A DNA stretch of 64,000 nucleotides from Streptomyces sp. WMMC500 (GTDB lineage: Bacteria; Actinomycetota; Actinomycetes; Streptomycetales; Streptomycetaceae), in assembly GCF_027497195.1 (NCBI RefSeq), contig NZ_CP114905.1:1302001-1366000 (forward strand), read 5' to 3'. Positions within the stretch are counted from its first letter, which is position 1, and every line of letters starts with the position of its first letter. The notes beneath the pieces are model-generated. The model saw only the letters and a program-made list of their open reading frames with translations, did no database searches and was not told the origin of the DNA. The position numbers and the translations under genes were made by a program. Below, one piece after another: positions 51,279 through 58,901 of the stretch.

Positions 51279-51383
51279 CGTGGTCTCGTCGGGTGGGGTG
51301 GTGAGCAGCAAGTCGGGCACGGCCGTACGTGCACCGCTCGGGTCCGGGTTTCCGAAAGCCCGTCCTGGCCCAGGGCTCTGGCC
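51279..51383 (-). pseudogene. DUF4232 gene fragment
   Basis: The reverse frame spells GQSPGPGRAFGNPDPSGART, AVPDLLLTTPPDETT. The gene at 38574-39311 has GQSAWAGLSFGNPDISGAHT, AVPDSLHLTPPNETK at the equivalent place. No start or further domain is present. It is a relic of a second DUF4232 gene fused against the truncated channel gene. Confidence 0.65.
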
Positions 51384-51430
51384 TGGCTTCAGTAGCATCG
51401 TCGGGATTCCGCCCCGTCTGCCGACTAATG

Positions 51431-52840
51431 TCAGCGTTCGATGCGCAGGGAATCCAGGATGCGATCGGTTGCGTCGCTCCCCTCACTCCCGTCGCTCTGG
51501 CGGATCTGCAGGTACACCTGCGGATGACCGCCGCTCTCCGCCGGAGCGAGAGCGATCTCTATGACGGCACCGCTCTCGTTCGGGCACTGGTCCCAGCTCC
51601 GTATCCCCCCTTGCCAGTCCGCTCCCTGATAGATGCGGTTGCCCTTGTACCGGCAGTCGTGGTGAGTGAGGGTGCGGACCATGGCCGCGACGTCACCCCT
51701 CTCACTGAGGCCGACGAAGAGGCCGTTGACAGCCGCGTCTGGATCCTGCCACGCGGAGAGATCGTCGGCGACGGCGATCCCGGGCTGAACTCCCTTGCCG
51801 AGTCCGAAGGCCTGAGGGTGCCAGCCGGAGGTGCGTATCTGGCGGCCCCACTGTGCGGGCACCTCGGCGGCGATCCGGCCCGTGGAGTCCTCGATCTGCA
51901 CGGTGTCCGTCGACGGCTGGCCGAGCTGCCACCAGCCGACGCCTCCCGCGGCGATGACGGCCGCGCAGGCGATGGCGAGGAGCGCTCCCCTGCTTCGGCG
52001 GCGAGGCCGGGCAGCGGGCCGCACCTCGGCCGGGAGGGCGAGTCTCCCGAGCTCGTCGGCGAACTCCCGCGCGGTGCGCCAGCGCCGTTCGCGGTCCGGC
52101 TCCATCGCACGCCGCAGCGCCGCCCGTACGTCCGCGTGCAGCCCGGGTCGCTGCTCGTCCGGTCGGACGACCTGCCCCGGTGGGCCGGGAACGCAGCCGG
52201 TGAGGAGGTGGTAGCCGAGAGCGCCGAGGCTGTACACGTCGGCTCGCTCGTCGATGCCCGCGCCGGGCACGGCCTGCTCGGGTGGCTGGTAGCCCGCCGA
52301 CCCCGCGGCCAGCGTAAGCCCGGACGCATTGGCCAAACTCTTCGCCAGCCCCAGGTCTGCGAGAAGCACCCTGACCGTTCCCTCGTTGTCCGGTCTGTCG
52401 TCCCGGAACGAGGTGCGGAACAGCACGTTGGAGGGCTTGATGTCACGGTGCACGACGCCCGCCGCGTGGAGCGCGGCTGCCGCAAGGGCGGCCTGGGCGG
52501 TGAGGTGTAGGGCCTCCTGTACAGAAAGCGGCCCTTCGGCCAGCCGGTCTTCGAGGGTGCCACCGTCCGCGTACTCCATCACGAAGTAGGGTCTGTCGTC
52601 GGGCAGTTCACCGATGTCGAAGACCTGCACCACCCGGTTCGAATCAGCGCGGCGCAAGAGGCGTGCCTCGACCAGGAACCGTTCCCGGATGTCCAGCCGA
52701 TGGGCCCAGTTCTCCGCCAGTACCTTGACCGCGACCGGGGCCTCTAGGACGTCGTCATACGCGAGCCAGACGACGCAGAAGGCGCCGGCTCCCAGACGTC
52801 GCTCGAGACGGTAACGCCCGATCCGTCCCATAGATTTCAT
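51431..52840 (-). CDS. membrane Ser/Thr protein kinase with extracytoplasmic domain
   Basis: About 469 residues. The kinase domain starts IGRYRLERRLGAGAFCVVWL (Gly-rich loop), VAVKVLAE (ATP Lys), VVHRDIKPSNVLF (catalytic HRD) and LADLGLAKS (DLG for DFG), with AGYQPPEQ and DVYSLGALGYHLLTG. A membrane helix lies near residue 300 (GALLAIACAAVIAAGGVGWW). About 150 outer residues follow (VPAQWGRQIRTSGWHPQAFG, WDQCPNESGAVIEIALAP), with two Cys that could pair. ATG 52840 or 52831. It is divergent from the ECF sigma gene across only 46 bases, suggesting that the kinase senses an external signal and controls that sigma factor. Confidence 0.93.
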   Translation of the reverse strand: MKSMGRIGRYRLERRLGAGAFCVVWLAYDDVLEAPVAVKVLAENWAHRLDIRERFLVEARLLRRADSNRVVQVFDIGELPDDRPYFVMEYADGGTLEDRLAEGPLSVQEALHLTAQAALAAAALHAAGVVHRDIKPSNVLFRTSFRDDRPDNEGTVRVLLADLGLAKSLANASGLTLAAGSAGYQPPEQAVPGAGIDERADVYSLGALGYHLLTGCVPGPPGQVVRPDEQRPGLHADVRAALRRAMEPDRERRWRTAREFADELGRLALPAEVRPAARPRRRSRGALLAIACAAVIAAGGVGWWQLGQPSTDTVQIEDSTGRIAAEVPAQWGRQIRTSGWHPQAFGLGKGVQPGIAVADDLSAWQDPDAAVNGLFVGLSERGDVAAMVRTLTHHDCRYKGNRIYQGADWQGGIRSWDQCPNESGAVIEIALAPAESGGHPQVYLQIRQSDGSEGSDATDRILDSLRIER

Positions 52841-52886
52841 ATTGCTATCATCTCGTCCCTGAGCTACGGCCCGAGAGGAGCACGTC

Positions 52887-53438
52887 GTGGGGTACGCCGA
52901 CGGCACGGAGGAACTCGCGGAACGCGCCGCGAAGGGAGACACCAGGGCGCTGGATGCCCTGTTGGAGAGCATCCGTCCGGAGGTCGTGCGGCGCTGCGGC
53001 AGGTTCCTTCCCTGCCGGGAGGACGCCGAGGAGGCCGCGCAGGACACCCTCCTCCAAGTGGCCCGAAAGATCTCCTCGTTCGAGGGCCGAAGCCGGTTCA
53101 GCACTTGGCTGTACATGGTGGTGGCGAACTGTTCGCGCCAGAAGTACCGCGAGCTGAAGCGCCGGGCGGCCGAACAGCCGGCCACGATCGAGGACGCCTA
53201 TCACGTGGACCCGCGTACGACCAGCGTTATCGCCGGGTCGCGCATCGACCTGCTGGAGGCGCTGGAGCGGCTGGAGCGGGAGCATCCCCACCTGGTCACC
53301 TCCCTGGTCTACCGGGACATCTGCCAGTTGGATTACGCGGAGATCGCCGAACGGATCGGCGTCCCCCTCGGCACCGTGAAGTCACGCCTGCACCAGGCAC
53401 GTCGTGAGATCAGGCCGTGGCTGTCCGACTCTTCGTGA
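52887..53438 (+). CDS. ECF-family RNA polymerase sigma factor
   Basis: A 183-residue sigma factor with region 2 (EDAEEAAQDTLLQVARKISS, RSRFSTWLYMVVANCSRQKY) and region 4 (LDYAEIAERIGVPLGTVKSR LHQARRE). There is no region 3. GTG 52887 has GAGGAG about ten bases upstream. No anti-sigma gene with a zinc motif is adjacent; instead the divergent neighbour is a Ser/Thr kinase, as in the kinase-linked ECF groups where phosphorylation replaces the anti-sigma factor. The target promoter is unknown. The gene ends before a strong hairpin at 53534. Confidence 0.92.
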   Translation: MGYADGTEELAERAAKGDTRALDALLESIRPEVVRRCGRFLPCREDAEEAAQDTLLQVARKISSFEGRSRFSTWLYMVVANCSRQKYRELKRRAAEQPATIEDAYHVDPRTTSVIAGSRIDLLEALERLEREHPHLVTSLVYRDICQLDYAEIAERIGVPLGTVKSRLHQARREIRPWLSDSS

Positions 53439-53533
53439 CATCGACCGGCAACCCGCGAGCCGCGACTCGCTTCTGCCAACGGTTACCGTAGCCGTTGCAG
53501 GGGCACCAGGGGAAGCCGGGCGAACCAGAAGCA

Positions 53534-53577
53534 CCCGGCTGACCTCGCTCGTCCTCCGCTGAGCGAGGTCAGCCGGG
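53534..53577. terminator. strong hairpin after the ECF sigma gene
   Basis: Arms of 17 bases, 53534-53550 and 53561-53577, pair perfectly (CCCGGCTGACCTCGCTC with its complement) around a 10-base loop. This is the strongest hairpin seen in the window. A smaller repeat, CAACGG/CCGTTG at 53477-53497, lies just before it. There is no T run, as expected for this GC level. It should stop transcription from the sigma gene and shield the methyltransferase gene downstream. Confidence 0.8.
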
Positions 53578-53703
53578 CGGCGCGCCATCGAGAGCGCTGA
53601 AGAGGCTGTCTCCGCCGGACGGTTGGACGGTGCACAGGGCATCACACGAGGGGGGATTAAATCATCTTGAGATTGGACTAATCAACTGATAGAGAAGGTT
53701 GCC

Positions 53704-53721
53704 ATGAGAACTGCCTTATGA
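53704..53721 (+). promoter_or_regulatory. possible 5-codon upstream ORF (MRTAL)
   Basis: AGAGAAGG at 53691-53698 is a good ribosome site, five bases before ATG 53704, which opens a 5-codon frame ending in TGA at 53719-53721. The methyltransferase ATG is seven bases further and has no ribosome site of its own, so its translation may depend on reinitiation after this uORF. Confidence 0.4.
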
Positions 53722-53728
53722 TCCGCGA

Positions 53729-54775
53729 ATGGCATTATTCGAGCACCCATTTGTCGCGGCCGGCTCCGACCGGTCTCCAGCGGGCGACACCGGGCGGCTG
53801 ATCCAGATGATCACGGGCTACATGCTCACCCAGGTGGTACGAACGGCCGCCGAACTGCGCATCGCCGACCACCTCCACCCCCACGGAGCCACCGCCGCCC
53901 AAGTCGCAGAAGCAGGATCCCTCCACCCCGACGCCACCTTCCGGTTCCTACGAACCTGCGCCTCACTCGGCCTCGCCACCTCCCACGGCAACACCTTCAC
54001 CAGCACACCGCTCCTCGCCACCCTGCGCACCGACACCCCCAACTCCCTGCGCGACCTCGCACTCTGGGGCGGCACCGAATCACACTGGCTCCCCTGGGGC
54101 AGACTCACCGACGCCATCCGCACCGGCACCAACCAAACACACGCCACCCTCGGCGCACCCATCTCCGACTGGCTCCAAAGCAGACCGAAAGACGCCGAAG
54201 TCCTTACCAACGCCGTGCGGGCCATCACCCGCAACTTGGCCCAGGAACTCGCCGATGTGATCAGTCTCAGGGGCGTCGGTGTCGCCGTGGACGTCGGCGG
54301 CGCCAGCGGAGACTTCATCCAGACGCTCATGCGGCGGCATCGCGGTCTGACCGGCATTGTGCTCGACCTCCCGCGCGGGGCCGCCGAGGCGCAGGCGTCC
54401 GCGGTGCGCCTCGGCGTCGCCGACCGGTTCAGCTTCGTTTGCGGCGACTTCTTCGAAGGTGTACCCCCGGGCGACGTACACCTGCTGAAGTTCATCCTGC
54501 GCAACTGGGACGACGACGCCTGCGTACGCATCCTGCGCAACTGCCGCAAAGCCCTCAGGCCAGGCGGGCGCGTACTGGTGATGGAGCTCATCGTGGATGA
54601 TGTGGCAGCGCCCGGCCTGACATCGCTGATGGACCTGAACGTCTTGACCCTGACGACCGGACGGGAGCGCAGCACCGAGGAGTTCGCAAGCATCTTCCAG
54701 CGAGCCGGCCTGGAACTCGTGGATGTGATGCCGTCTGCGTCGCTGGTCACCGTGCTGGAGGCGGTGCCCGGTTGA
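53729..54775 (+). CDS. SAM-dependent O-methyltransferase, copy B (Methyltransf_2 family)
   Basis: A 348-residue paralogue of copy A (39656) with the same domain order. Motif I is VAVDVGGASGDFIQTLMRRH. FVCGDFFEGVPPGDVHLLKF and ILRNWDDDACVRILRNCRKA follow. In copy B the LHDWDD motif reads LRNWDD, so the general-base His found in copy A is replaced by Arg-Asn, which questions ordinary O-methyl transfer. The first half is DNA-identical to copy A; the catalytic half is clearly diverged, with scattered identical patches. It is convergent with the VOC dioxygenase-like gene at 54832. Confidence 0.9.
   Translation: MALFEHPFVAAGSDRSPAGDTGRLIQMITGYMLTQVVRTAAELRIADHLHPHGATAAQVAEAGSLHPDATFRFLRTCASLGLATSHGNTFTSTPLLATLRTDTPNSLRDLALWGGTESHWLPWGRLTDAIRTGTNQTHATLGAPISDWLQSRPKDAEVLTNAVRAITRNLAQELADVISLRGVGVAVDVGGASGDFIQTLMRRHRGLTGIVLDLPRGAAEAQASAVRLGVADRFSFVCGDFFEGVPPGDVHLLKFILRNWDDDACVRILRNCRKALRPGGRVLVMELIVDDVAAPGLTSLMDLNVLTLTTGRERSTEEFASIFQRAGLELVDVMPSASLVTVLEAVPG
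53750..54198 (+). repeat. 449-bp direct repeat, copy 2 (O-methyltransferase 5' half)
   Basis: Identical to 39677-40125. The two repeats have the same orientation and enclose 13.6 kb that includes the conjugation-like genes, so homologous recombination between them would excise that segment as a circle and leave one hybrid methyltransferase gene. Confidence 0.9.
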
Positions 54776-54817
54776 GATCCGCCGACGTGTCCGTGAGGGA
54801 GCTTGCCGTGCCAGCGC

Positions 54818-54833
54818 GACGGCGCACACCGTC
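54818..54833. terminator. weak hairpin between convergent genes
   Basis: GACGG-CGCACA-CCGTC lies between the stop of methyltransferase copy B and the stop of the convergent VOC gene. Only five pairs; low confidence. Confidence 0.3.
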
Positions 54834-55755
54834 ACGGCGCGGCGTGCGCCTCGGTCATCAGGTCGGCGAGGTCCTCGGGGTGCAGGAAGGAGGGCGGCGG
54901 AGGCGGCCCCCAGCTCAGAAGCCCGTCGGTGCCGTCCAGCGCCTCCGGTGTCCAGAGCCGGTCGTCGACGATGCAGTCCATGTCGGAGTAGTACGCGGTG
55001 AAGTTGCCGGCGGGGTCCTTCAGGTACCAGAAGAAATGGGAGCCGGCGCGGTGGCGGCCAAGTCCCCAGACGTGCCGCTCGGGGTGGTCCTTGAGCATCG
55101 CCGCGGCACCGCGACCGATCTCGTCGACATCGTCGACCTGCCAGGAGGTGCGGTGCAGGAAGCCCACCGGTGCAGTCAGGAGGAGGAGGTTGTGATGATC
55201 GGTTGAGCACCGCAGGAACACGCCCTCGTCCTTCAGGTAGTCGCTGGCCGAGAGGCCGATTCCCTCGCGGAAGAACGTGGTGGTCCTGTCGAGGTCGGTG
55301 GTCCCGACCACGACCTGGCCGAGCTTGCGCGGCCGTACCGGGTTGCTGCGCAGTACTCCCGGTGCACGCGCGTCGGCGCGCTCAAGGCGGCCGGGTCCGT
55401 TGCAGGGCGTGTCCGGCGCCGCGTCCTGGAGCAGTGGGTCGGTGACTTCCAGGACGGCGAAGACTTTGGTGACTTTCTCGTACGCGATGAGCGTGGTGAG
55501 GTCGTTGTGGTGCTGGATGCCGAGGTCGGTCAGACGTGCGGCTACGGCGACGAGGTCGTCCGGGTGGTCGACGCCCACGCGTAGCTCGACCAGCCGCCGG
55601 GTGGGTGCCCAGACGATGTGCAACTGGCGTCCGCCGTCGCGAGTGGTGAACCAGCCGTCGCCTTCGGGCTCCAGACCGAACTCGCCATAGAACGCCGCTG
55701 TTTCGGTGACGTCGGGAACTCCTATGGTCACAGAGGTCAGACTGTGCAGGGCCAT
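54832..55755 (-). CDS. VOC-superfamily extradiol dioxygenase homologue, metal ligands altered
   Basis: A 307-residue protein with two VOC modules (SVTIGVPDVTETAAFYGEFG and KLGQVVVGTTDLDRTTTFFR), resembling 2,3-dihydroxybiphenyl/catechol 2,3-dioxygenases. In active members iron is held by His in LGHV, His in LHxTSWxVDD, and Glu in GNxxEYYSD. Here the first is Gln (LGQVVV, codon CAG), the second is kept (FLHRTSWQVDD) and the third is Ala (GNFTAYYSD, codon GCG for GAG). It may thus be a non-catalytic binding protein or a dead enzyme. The rest is intact and of full length. Some VOC members are resistance or binding proteins. Start ATG/GTG near 55755; divergent from the lipoprotein gene across 296 bases with no other gene. 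Confidence 0.85.
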   Translation of the reverse strand: MALHSLTSVTIGVPDVTETAAFYGEFGLEPEGDGWFTTRDGGRQLHIVWAPTRRLVELRVGVDHPDDLVAVAARLTDLGIQHHNDLTTLIAYEKVTKVFAVLEVTDPLLQDAAPDTPCNGPGRLERADARAPGVLRSNPVRPRKLGQVVVGTTDLDRTTTFFREGIGLSASDYLKDEGVFLRCSTDHHNLLLLTAPVGFLHRTSWQVDDVDEIGRGAAAMLKDHPERHVWGLGRHRAGSHFFWYLKDPAGNFTAYYSDMDCIVDDRLWTPEALDGTDGLLSWGPPPPPSFLHPEDLADLMTEAHAAP

Positions 55756-56051
55756 GAGGGCTCCTCTTCGTCATGTCGTACGGTGCCGCGGAAAAGGTGG
55801 GCAAAGGAAACATGCGGGTCAACGGTGGGCGGTGGCAAGCCGCACCCGACCGGATTAATGGCGATGGCAGCGGAAAAAAGGGTCATCCGCACGGTGCCGG
55901 CTAACGGGCACGCCTAGCATCTCGCCCGACAGGGAGAGGCGTGAACTTGTGTGTGGCCGACTGCATCTGACCGTGTGGAAGCTCCCGTCGCAGGCCCGGG
56001 GTGCGCTTCGATCCCCCGGGACCGTCTATCCGAGAAGAGGACGTCACGCAC

Positions 56052-56648
56052 GTGAAGCACACAGCTACAAGCTGGATCTCCGGCATATGTCTACTGGCGT
56101 TGCTGCCCGCGGTCGCGGCGTGCTCCGAGGGCTCCCGGGAATCTCAGAAGTCGGGCGCCTCGACCGCAACTGAGCCGACATCCGAAGCCAGTCGGTCTCA
56201 GGAGGGCGGACCCTCCGCACAGGCGACCTCCCGGGACACGGCGGCAGAGTGGGTCGCCGCGATCGTCCAGGATCGCGCGCGCCGGGCCTGCCTGCTGATG
56301 GGAACCGCCCGCACCGGCTCGACACCCGCAAAGGCGAATACCAAGGAGATGTGCAGCGGCCGTGGAACCGAGGCGGAGGAAGCCAGGAACCTGCTCCACG
56401 ATCTGCACGCCTCGTTCGCCCTCGACCCGCCGCGGAGTTCTCCGGAGGTGGTGGCCGAGGAGGTTCCGGAGTCCGGCGGAACGGCGACCTTCGGCGGGGA
56501 CCAGGTCACCGTCGACGGTCAGACGCTCGAAGCAGTCATGCTGTCGAACTCCTCCGGGGTAGAAGACAGCGAGCTGGAACTCGAGATCGTTGCCACGGAG
56601 ATCGACGGCCGGTGGTACGTCACCGACCTGCCGGTCTCCGTCGGCTGA
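56052..56648 (+). CDS. predicted lipoprotein
   Basis: A 198-residue exported protein. GTG 56052 has AGAGGA about ten bases upstream. The signal peptide (SWISGICLLALLPAVAACSE) ends in lipobox AVAAC. A Ser/Glu-rich linker follows. The domain has WVAAIVQDRARRACLLMGTA and a C-terminal LELEIVATEIDGRWYVTDLP, the WYVxxL ending of NTF2-like or DUF4878-type lipoproteins. Two further Cys (in RRACLLM and KEMCSGR) may pair. Function unknown. 48 bases upstream of the regulator gene and possibly co-transcribed. Confidence 0.75.
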   Translation: MKHTATSWISGICLLALLPAVAACSEGSRESQKSGASTATEPTSEASRSQEGGPSAQATSRDTAAEWVAAIVQDRARRACLLMGTARTGSTPAKANTKEMCSGRGTEAEEARNLLHDLHASFALDPPRSSPEVVAEEVPESGGTATFGGDQVTVDGQTLEAVMLSNSSGVEDSELELEIVATEIDGRWYVTDLPVSVG

Positions 56649-56696
56649 CGGCCTCCCACCCTCGCCGAACGCCGGTTACGACGTGAGGATCATCCG

Positions 56697-57530
56697 GTGA
56701 ACCATCACGAGTTGGGGAATTTCCTGCGAGCGCGGCGCGACGCCTTGCGGCCCACCGACGTGGGACTGGCACCCGGCGGCCCCCGTCGCACCCCGGGTCT
56801 TCGGCGTTCCGAAGTCGCACTGCTGGCGAACGTATCGGTCGACTACTACGAGCGCCTTGAGCAAGGCCGGGCCGGTCATCCCTCACGCAGGCTGCTGGAC
56901 GCCCTGGCCCGCGCACTGCGGCTGTCCGCCGACGAGCGAAACTACCTCCACGTCCTCGCCGGCTACCCACCACCCGCCCGGTTTTCCGTCACACCCCAGG
57001 TCGAGCAGGGAATGCTCTTCCTGCTCGACTCGCTCACCAACGCGCCGGCGCACGTGATAAACGACCTGACCACGGTCCTGGCCCAGAACGCGCTCAGTGT
57101 CCGCCTCCTGGGTCCGTGGGCCCAGCAGACTGGACGCCAGGCCAACTTGATCTGGCGATGGTTCACGCAGCCGGCCGCACGCTCCCGGGACTTTCTGGAG
57201 GACGACGAGGAAACGGGGCGCGCGTTTGTCGCAGACCTCCGGATGGCTTCGGCGGCCCGCGGCTGCGATCGCGTCTCAGGCGAGCTGATCGCTGACCTGA
57301 AGGCCGCCAGCGCGGAGTTCAGCTCGCTCTGGGGCGAAATGGGCGTGGAGCCGATTCGCTCGGTAGACAAGACGCTCGTTCACGATGAACTGGGGCGTCT
57401 CGACGTGTGCTGTACCGTGCTGAGCGCGACGGCGAGCCGTCGGCTGATCGTGTTCAGGCCGCAGCCGGGCACAGCAACGGCCGAGCGCTTCGCCTCACTG
57501 CGTACCGCGTGCCAGGGCTCACCCGCCTGA
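56697..57530 (+). CDS. XRE-type helix-turn-helix regulator with MmyB-like domain
   Basis: A 277-residue transcription factor. Residues 1-80 are an HTH_31/XRE DNA-binding domain (FLRARRDALRPTDVGLAPGG, TPGLRRSEVALLANVSVDYY ERLEQGR). Residues 100-265 are the MmyB-like ligand-binding domain (NALSVRLLGPWAQQTGRQAN, SRDFLEDDEETGRAFVADLR, LIVFRPQPGTATAERFASLR). These regulators often control divergent or adjacent oxidoreductase genes and bind fatty acids or other small molecules. GTG 56697; the nearest targets could be the lipoprotein gene upstream or its own promoter. Confidence 0.92.
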   Translation: MNHHELGNFLRARRDALRPTDVGLAPGGPRRTPGLRRSEVALLANVSVDYYERLEQGRAGHPSRRLLDALARALRLSADERNYLHVLAGYPPPARFSVTPQVEQGMLFLLDSLTNAPAHVINDLTTVLAQNALSVRLLGPWAQQTGRQANLIWRWFTQPAARSRDFLEDDEETGRAFVADLRMASAARGCDRVSGELIADLKAASAEFSSLWGEMGVEPIRSVDKTLVHDELGRLDVCCTVLSATASRRLIVFRPQPGTATAERFASLRTACQGSPA

Positions 57531-57540
57531 CGTGTCTGGC

Positions 57541-58788
57541 TCATGCCGGTGGTGCGGGCGCGAGCTCGTCGAGGAAGTGGGCCTCGGCGGCGTCCAGGGC
57601 CAGTCGTACGGCTCCGGTGACCACAGCGTTCTCTCGCAGTGGGGACGCCTCAATGCGGGGAACGAGCGGCATGAGGCCCGCGACCCTGCGCCGCAGTGGC
57701 GGGAGGAGCACGTCACCCCCCGCCGCGACGGCGCCCGTGATCACCACGAGTTCGGGTGCCAGCAGCATGGACAGGGTCGCGATCGCGAGCGCGGCCGCCT
57801 CCAGTCCTTCGTCCAGGACCACAGCCATACCGGCATCACCGCGGCGGCTCGCCTCAAAGACCCCGCTTGCCGTCACCCGGCGCGGGTCACCGCCCGTCAG
57901 CTCGTACAGCTCCGCTCCCGGAATGCCGGAGCGCGGAGGGCTGCCGTGCGCGGCCAGCCGGGCCACCAGGAGCGCGCCGAGGTCCCGGACTCGCGCGGCG
58001 ATGGCGTCCTCGTCGGAGTAACCGCCCTGCAGAGACAGGAATCCGAGGTCGCGGGCACCGTTCTCGTGCCCCCGCACCAGGGTGCCGTCCGCACACATGC
58101 CCACGCCCAGCCGTTCGCCGGCCAGCAGCGAGACGACGTCCTTGGAGCTGCGAGCGCAGCCACGCCAGCGCTCCCCGATGAGCGCGAGGTTGCAGTCGTT
58201 CTCGACGCACACGTACGAGGAGAAGTCCTGCGCCAGGGCGGCGCGCAGGTCGACCCCGACGAAGCCGGGGATGCCGGTGCGCAGCCGTACCACGCCGTTC
58301 ACGTCGACGGTGCCGCTGGTCCCGACGCAGACGGCCAGCACCTGGTCGTTCCGCAAGCCCGCGCCCCGTACCGTCTCGGCGGCGAGCGTCCGCACCTGCG
58401 CGATGCGCTGCCCCGGGCTGATGCCGGGGTCGCCGAACTCGTGACGGCCCTGCCCGACGGAGGCGCCGTGGAGGTCCGCGAGGGCGACGCGGACGCTGTG
58501 CGCTCCTATGTCGATGCCGAGGACATAGCCGGCCGTCGCGGCGAAGGAGAAGACCCGCGCGGGACGGCCGCGCCCAGCCGAGCGCCCCGCCGAGTTCTCC
58601 CGGACCCACCCGAGACGGACGAGGTGCTCGGCGGCGGCAAGGACGGTGGGACGGGACATCCCCGTGGCGTCCATCAGGTCGCCCGAGGACATCTCCGCCT
58701 CCGCCGGGGTACGTACGCGCAACTTCCGCAGGACGTGGGCGGCGTTGACCCTTCGGGCCGAGGCCGCCGTGGCGATGTCGGCAGGCAT
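57541..58788 (-). CDS. ROK-family transcriptional regulator
   Basis: About 415 residues. An N-terminal winged helix (residues 15-75: NAAHVLRKLRVRTPAEAEMS and DLMDATGMSRPTVLAAAEHL) precedes a sugar-kinase-like ROK fold: GYVLGIDIGAHSVRVALADL, VCVGTSGTVDVNGVVRLRTG, CVENDCNLALIGERWRG and ELVVITGAVAAGGDVLLPPL. The zinc motif CxCGxxGC usually seen near residue 260 is missing, replaced by GARDLGFLSLQGGYSDED. ATG 58788 or TTG 58821. It is divergent from the peptide-importer operon, whose start codon is overlapped by an inverted repeat. It is therefore the likely repressor of that operon, responding to a sugar or glycopeptide. Confidence 0.92.
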   Translation of the reverse strand: MPADIATAASARRVNAAHVLRKLRVRTPAEAEMSSGDLMDATGMSRPTVLAAAEHLVRLGWVRENSAGRSAGRGRPARVFSFAATAGYVLGIDIGAHSVRVALADLHGASVGQGRHEFGDPGISPGQRIAQVRTLAAETVRGAGLRNDQVLAVCVGTSGTVDVNGVVRLRTGIPGFVGVDLRAALAQDFSSYVCVENDCNLALIGERWRGCARSSKDVVSLLAGERLGVGMCADGTLVRGHENGARDLGFLSLQGGYSDEDAIAARVRDLGALLVARLAAHGSPPRSGIPGAELYELTGGDPRRVTASGVFEASRRGDAGMAVVLDEGLEAAALAIATLSMLLAPELVVITGAVAAGGDVLLPPLRRRVAGLMPLVPRIEASPLRENAVVTGAVRLALDAAEAHFLDELAPAPPA

Positions 58789-58878
58789 CTGGGTGGGGCG
58801 CTCCTGTTCCGTCGCGGACAAGCTGCAACGCGTGCACGGCTCTTGACCGGGTGCGCGCCGAGTGTCAGTGTAACGTCG

Positions 58879-58901
58879 TTTAATAAAATTCGCTTATTTA
58901 A
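58879..58901. promoter_or_regulatory. candidate ROK operator overlapping the start of the importer operon
   Basis: TTTAATAA (58879-58886) and TTATTTAA (58894-58901) form an imperfect inverted repeat with a 7-base centre. It is the most A+T-rich spot of the region. The last base is the A of the ATG at 58901. ROK regulators usually bind A+T-rich palindromes of this kind. Binding would block both transcription and initiation. Confidence 0.6.

Noticed and set aside
31807..55755. one biosynthetic cluster joining the hydroxylase, TDO-like protein, O-methyltransferases and VOC protein
   Set aside because: The genes are on different strands and separated by IS relics and a transfer system; no core biosynthetic enzyme (NRPS, PKS or similar) is present. 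Only individual links are proposed.
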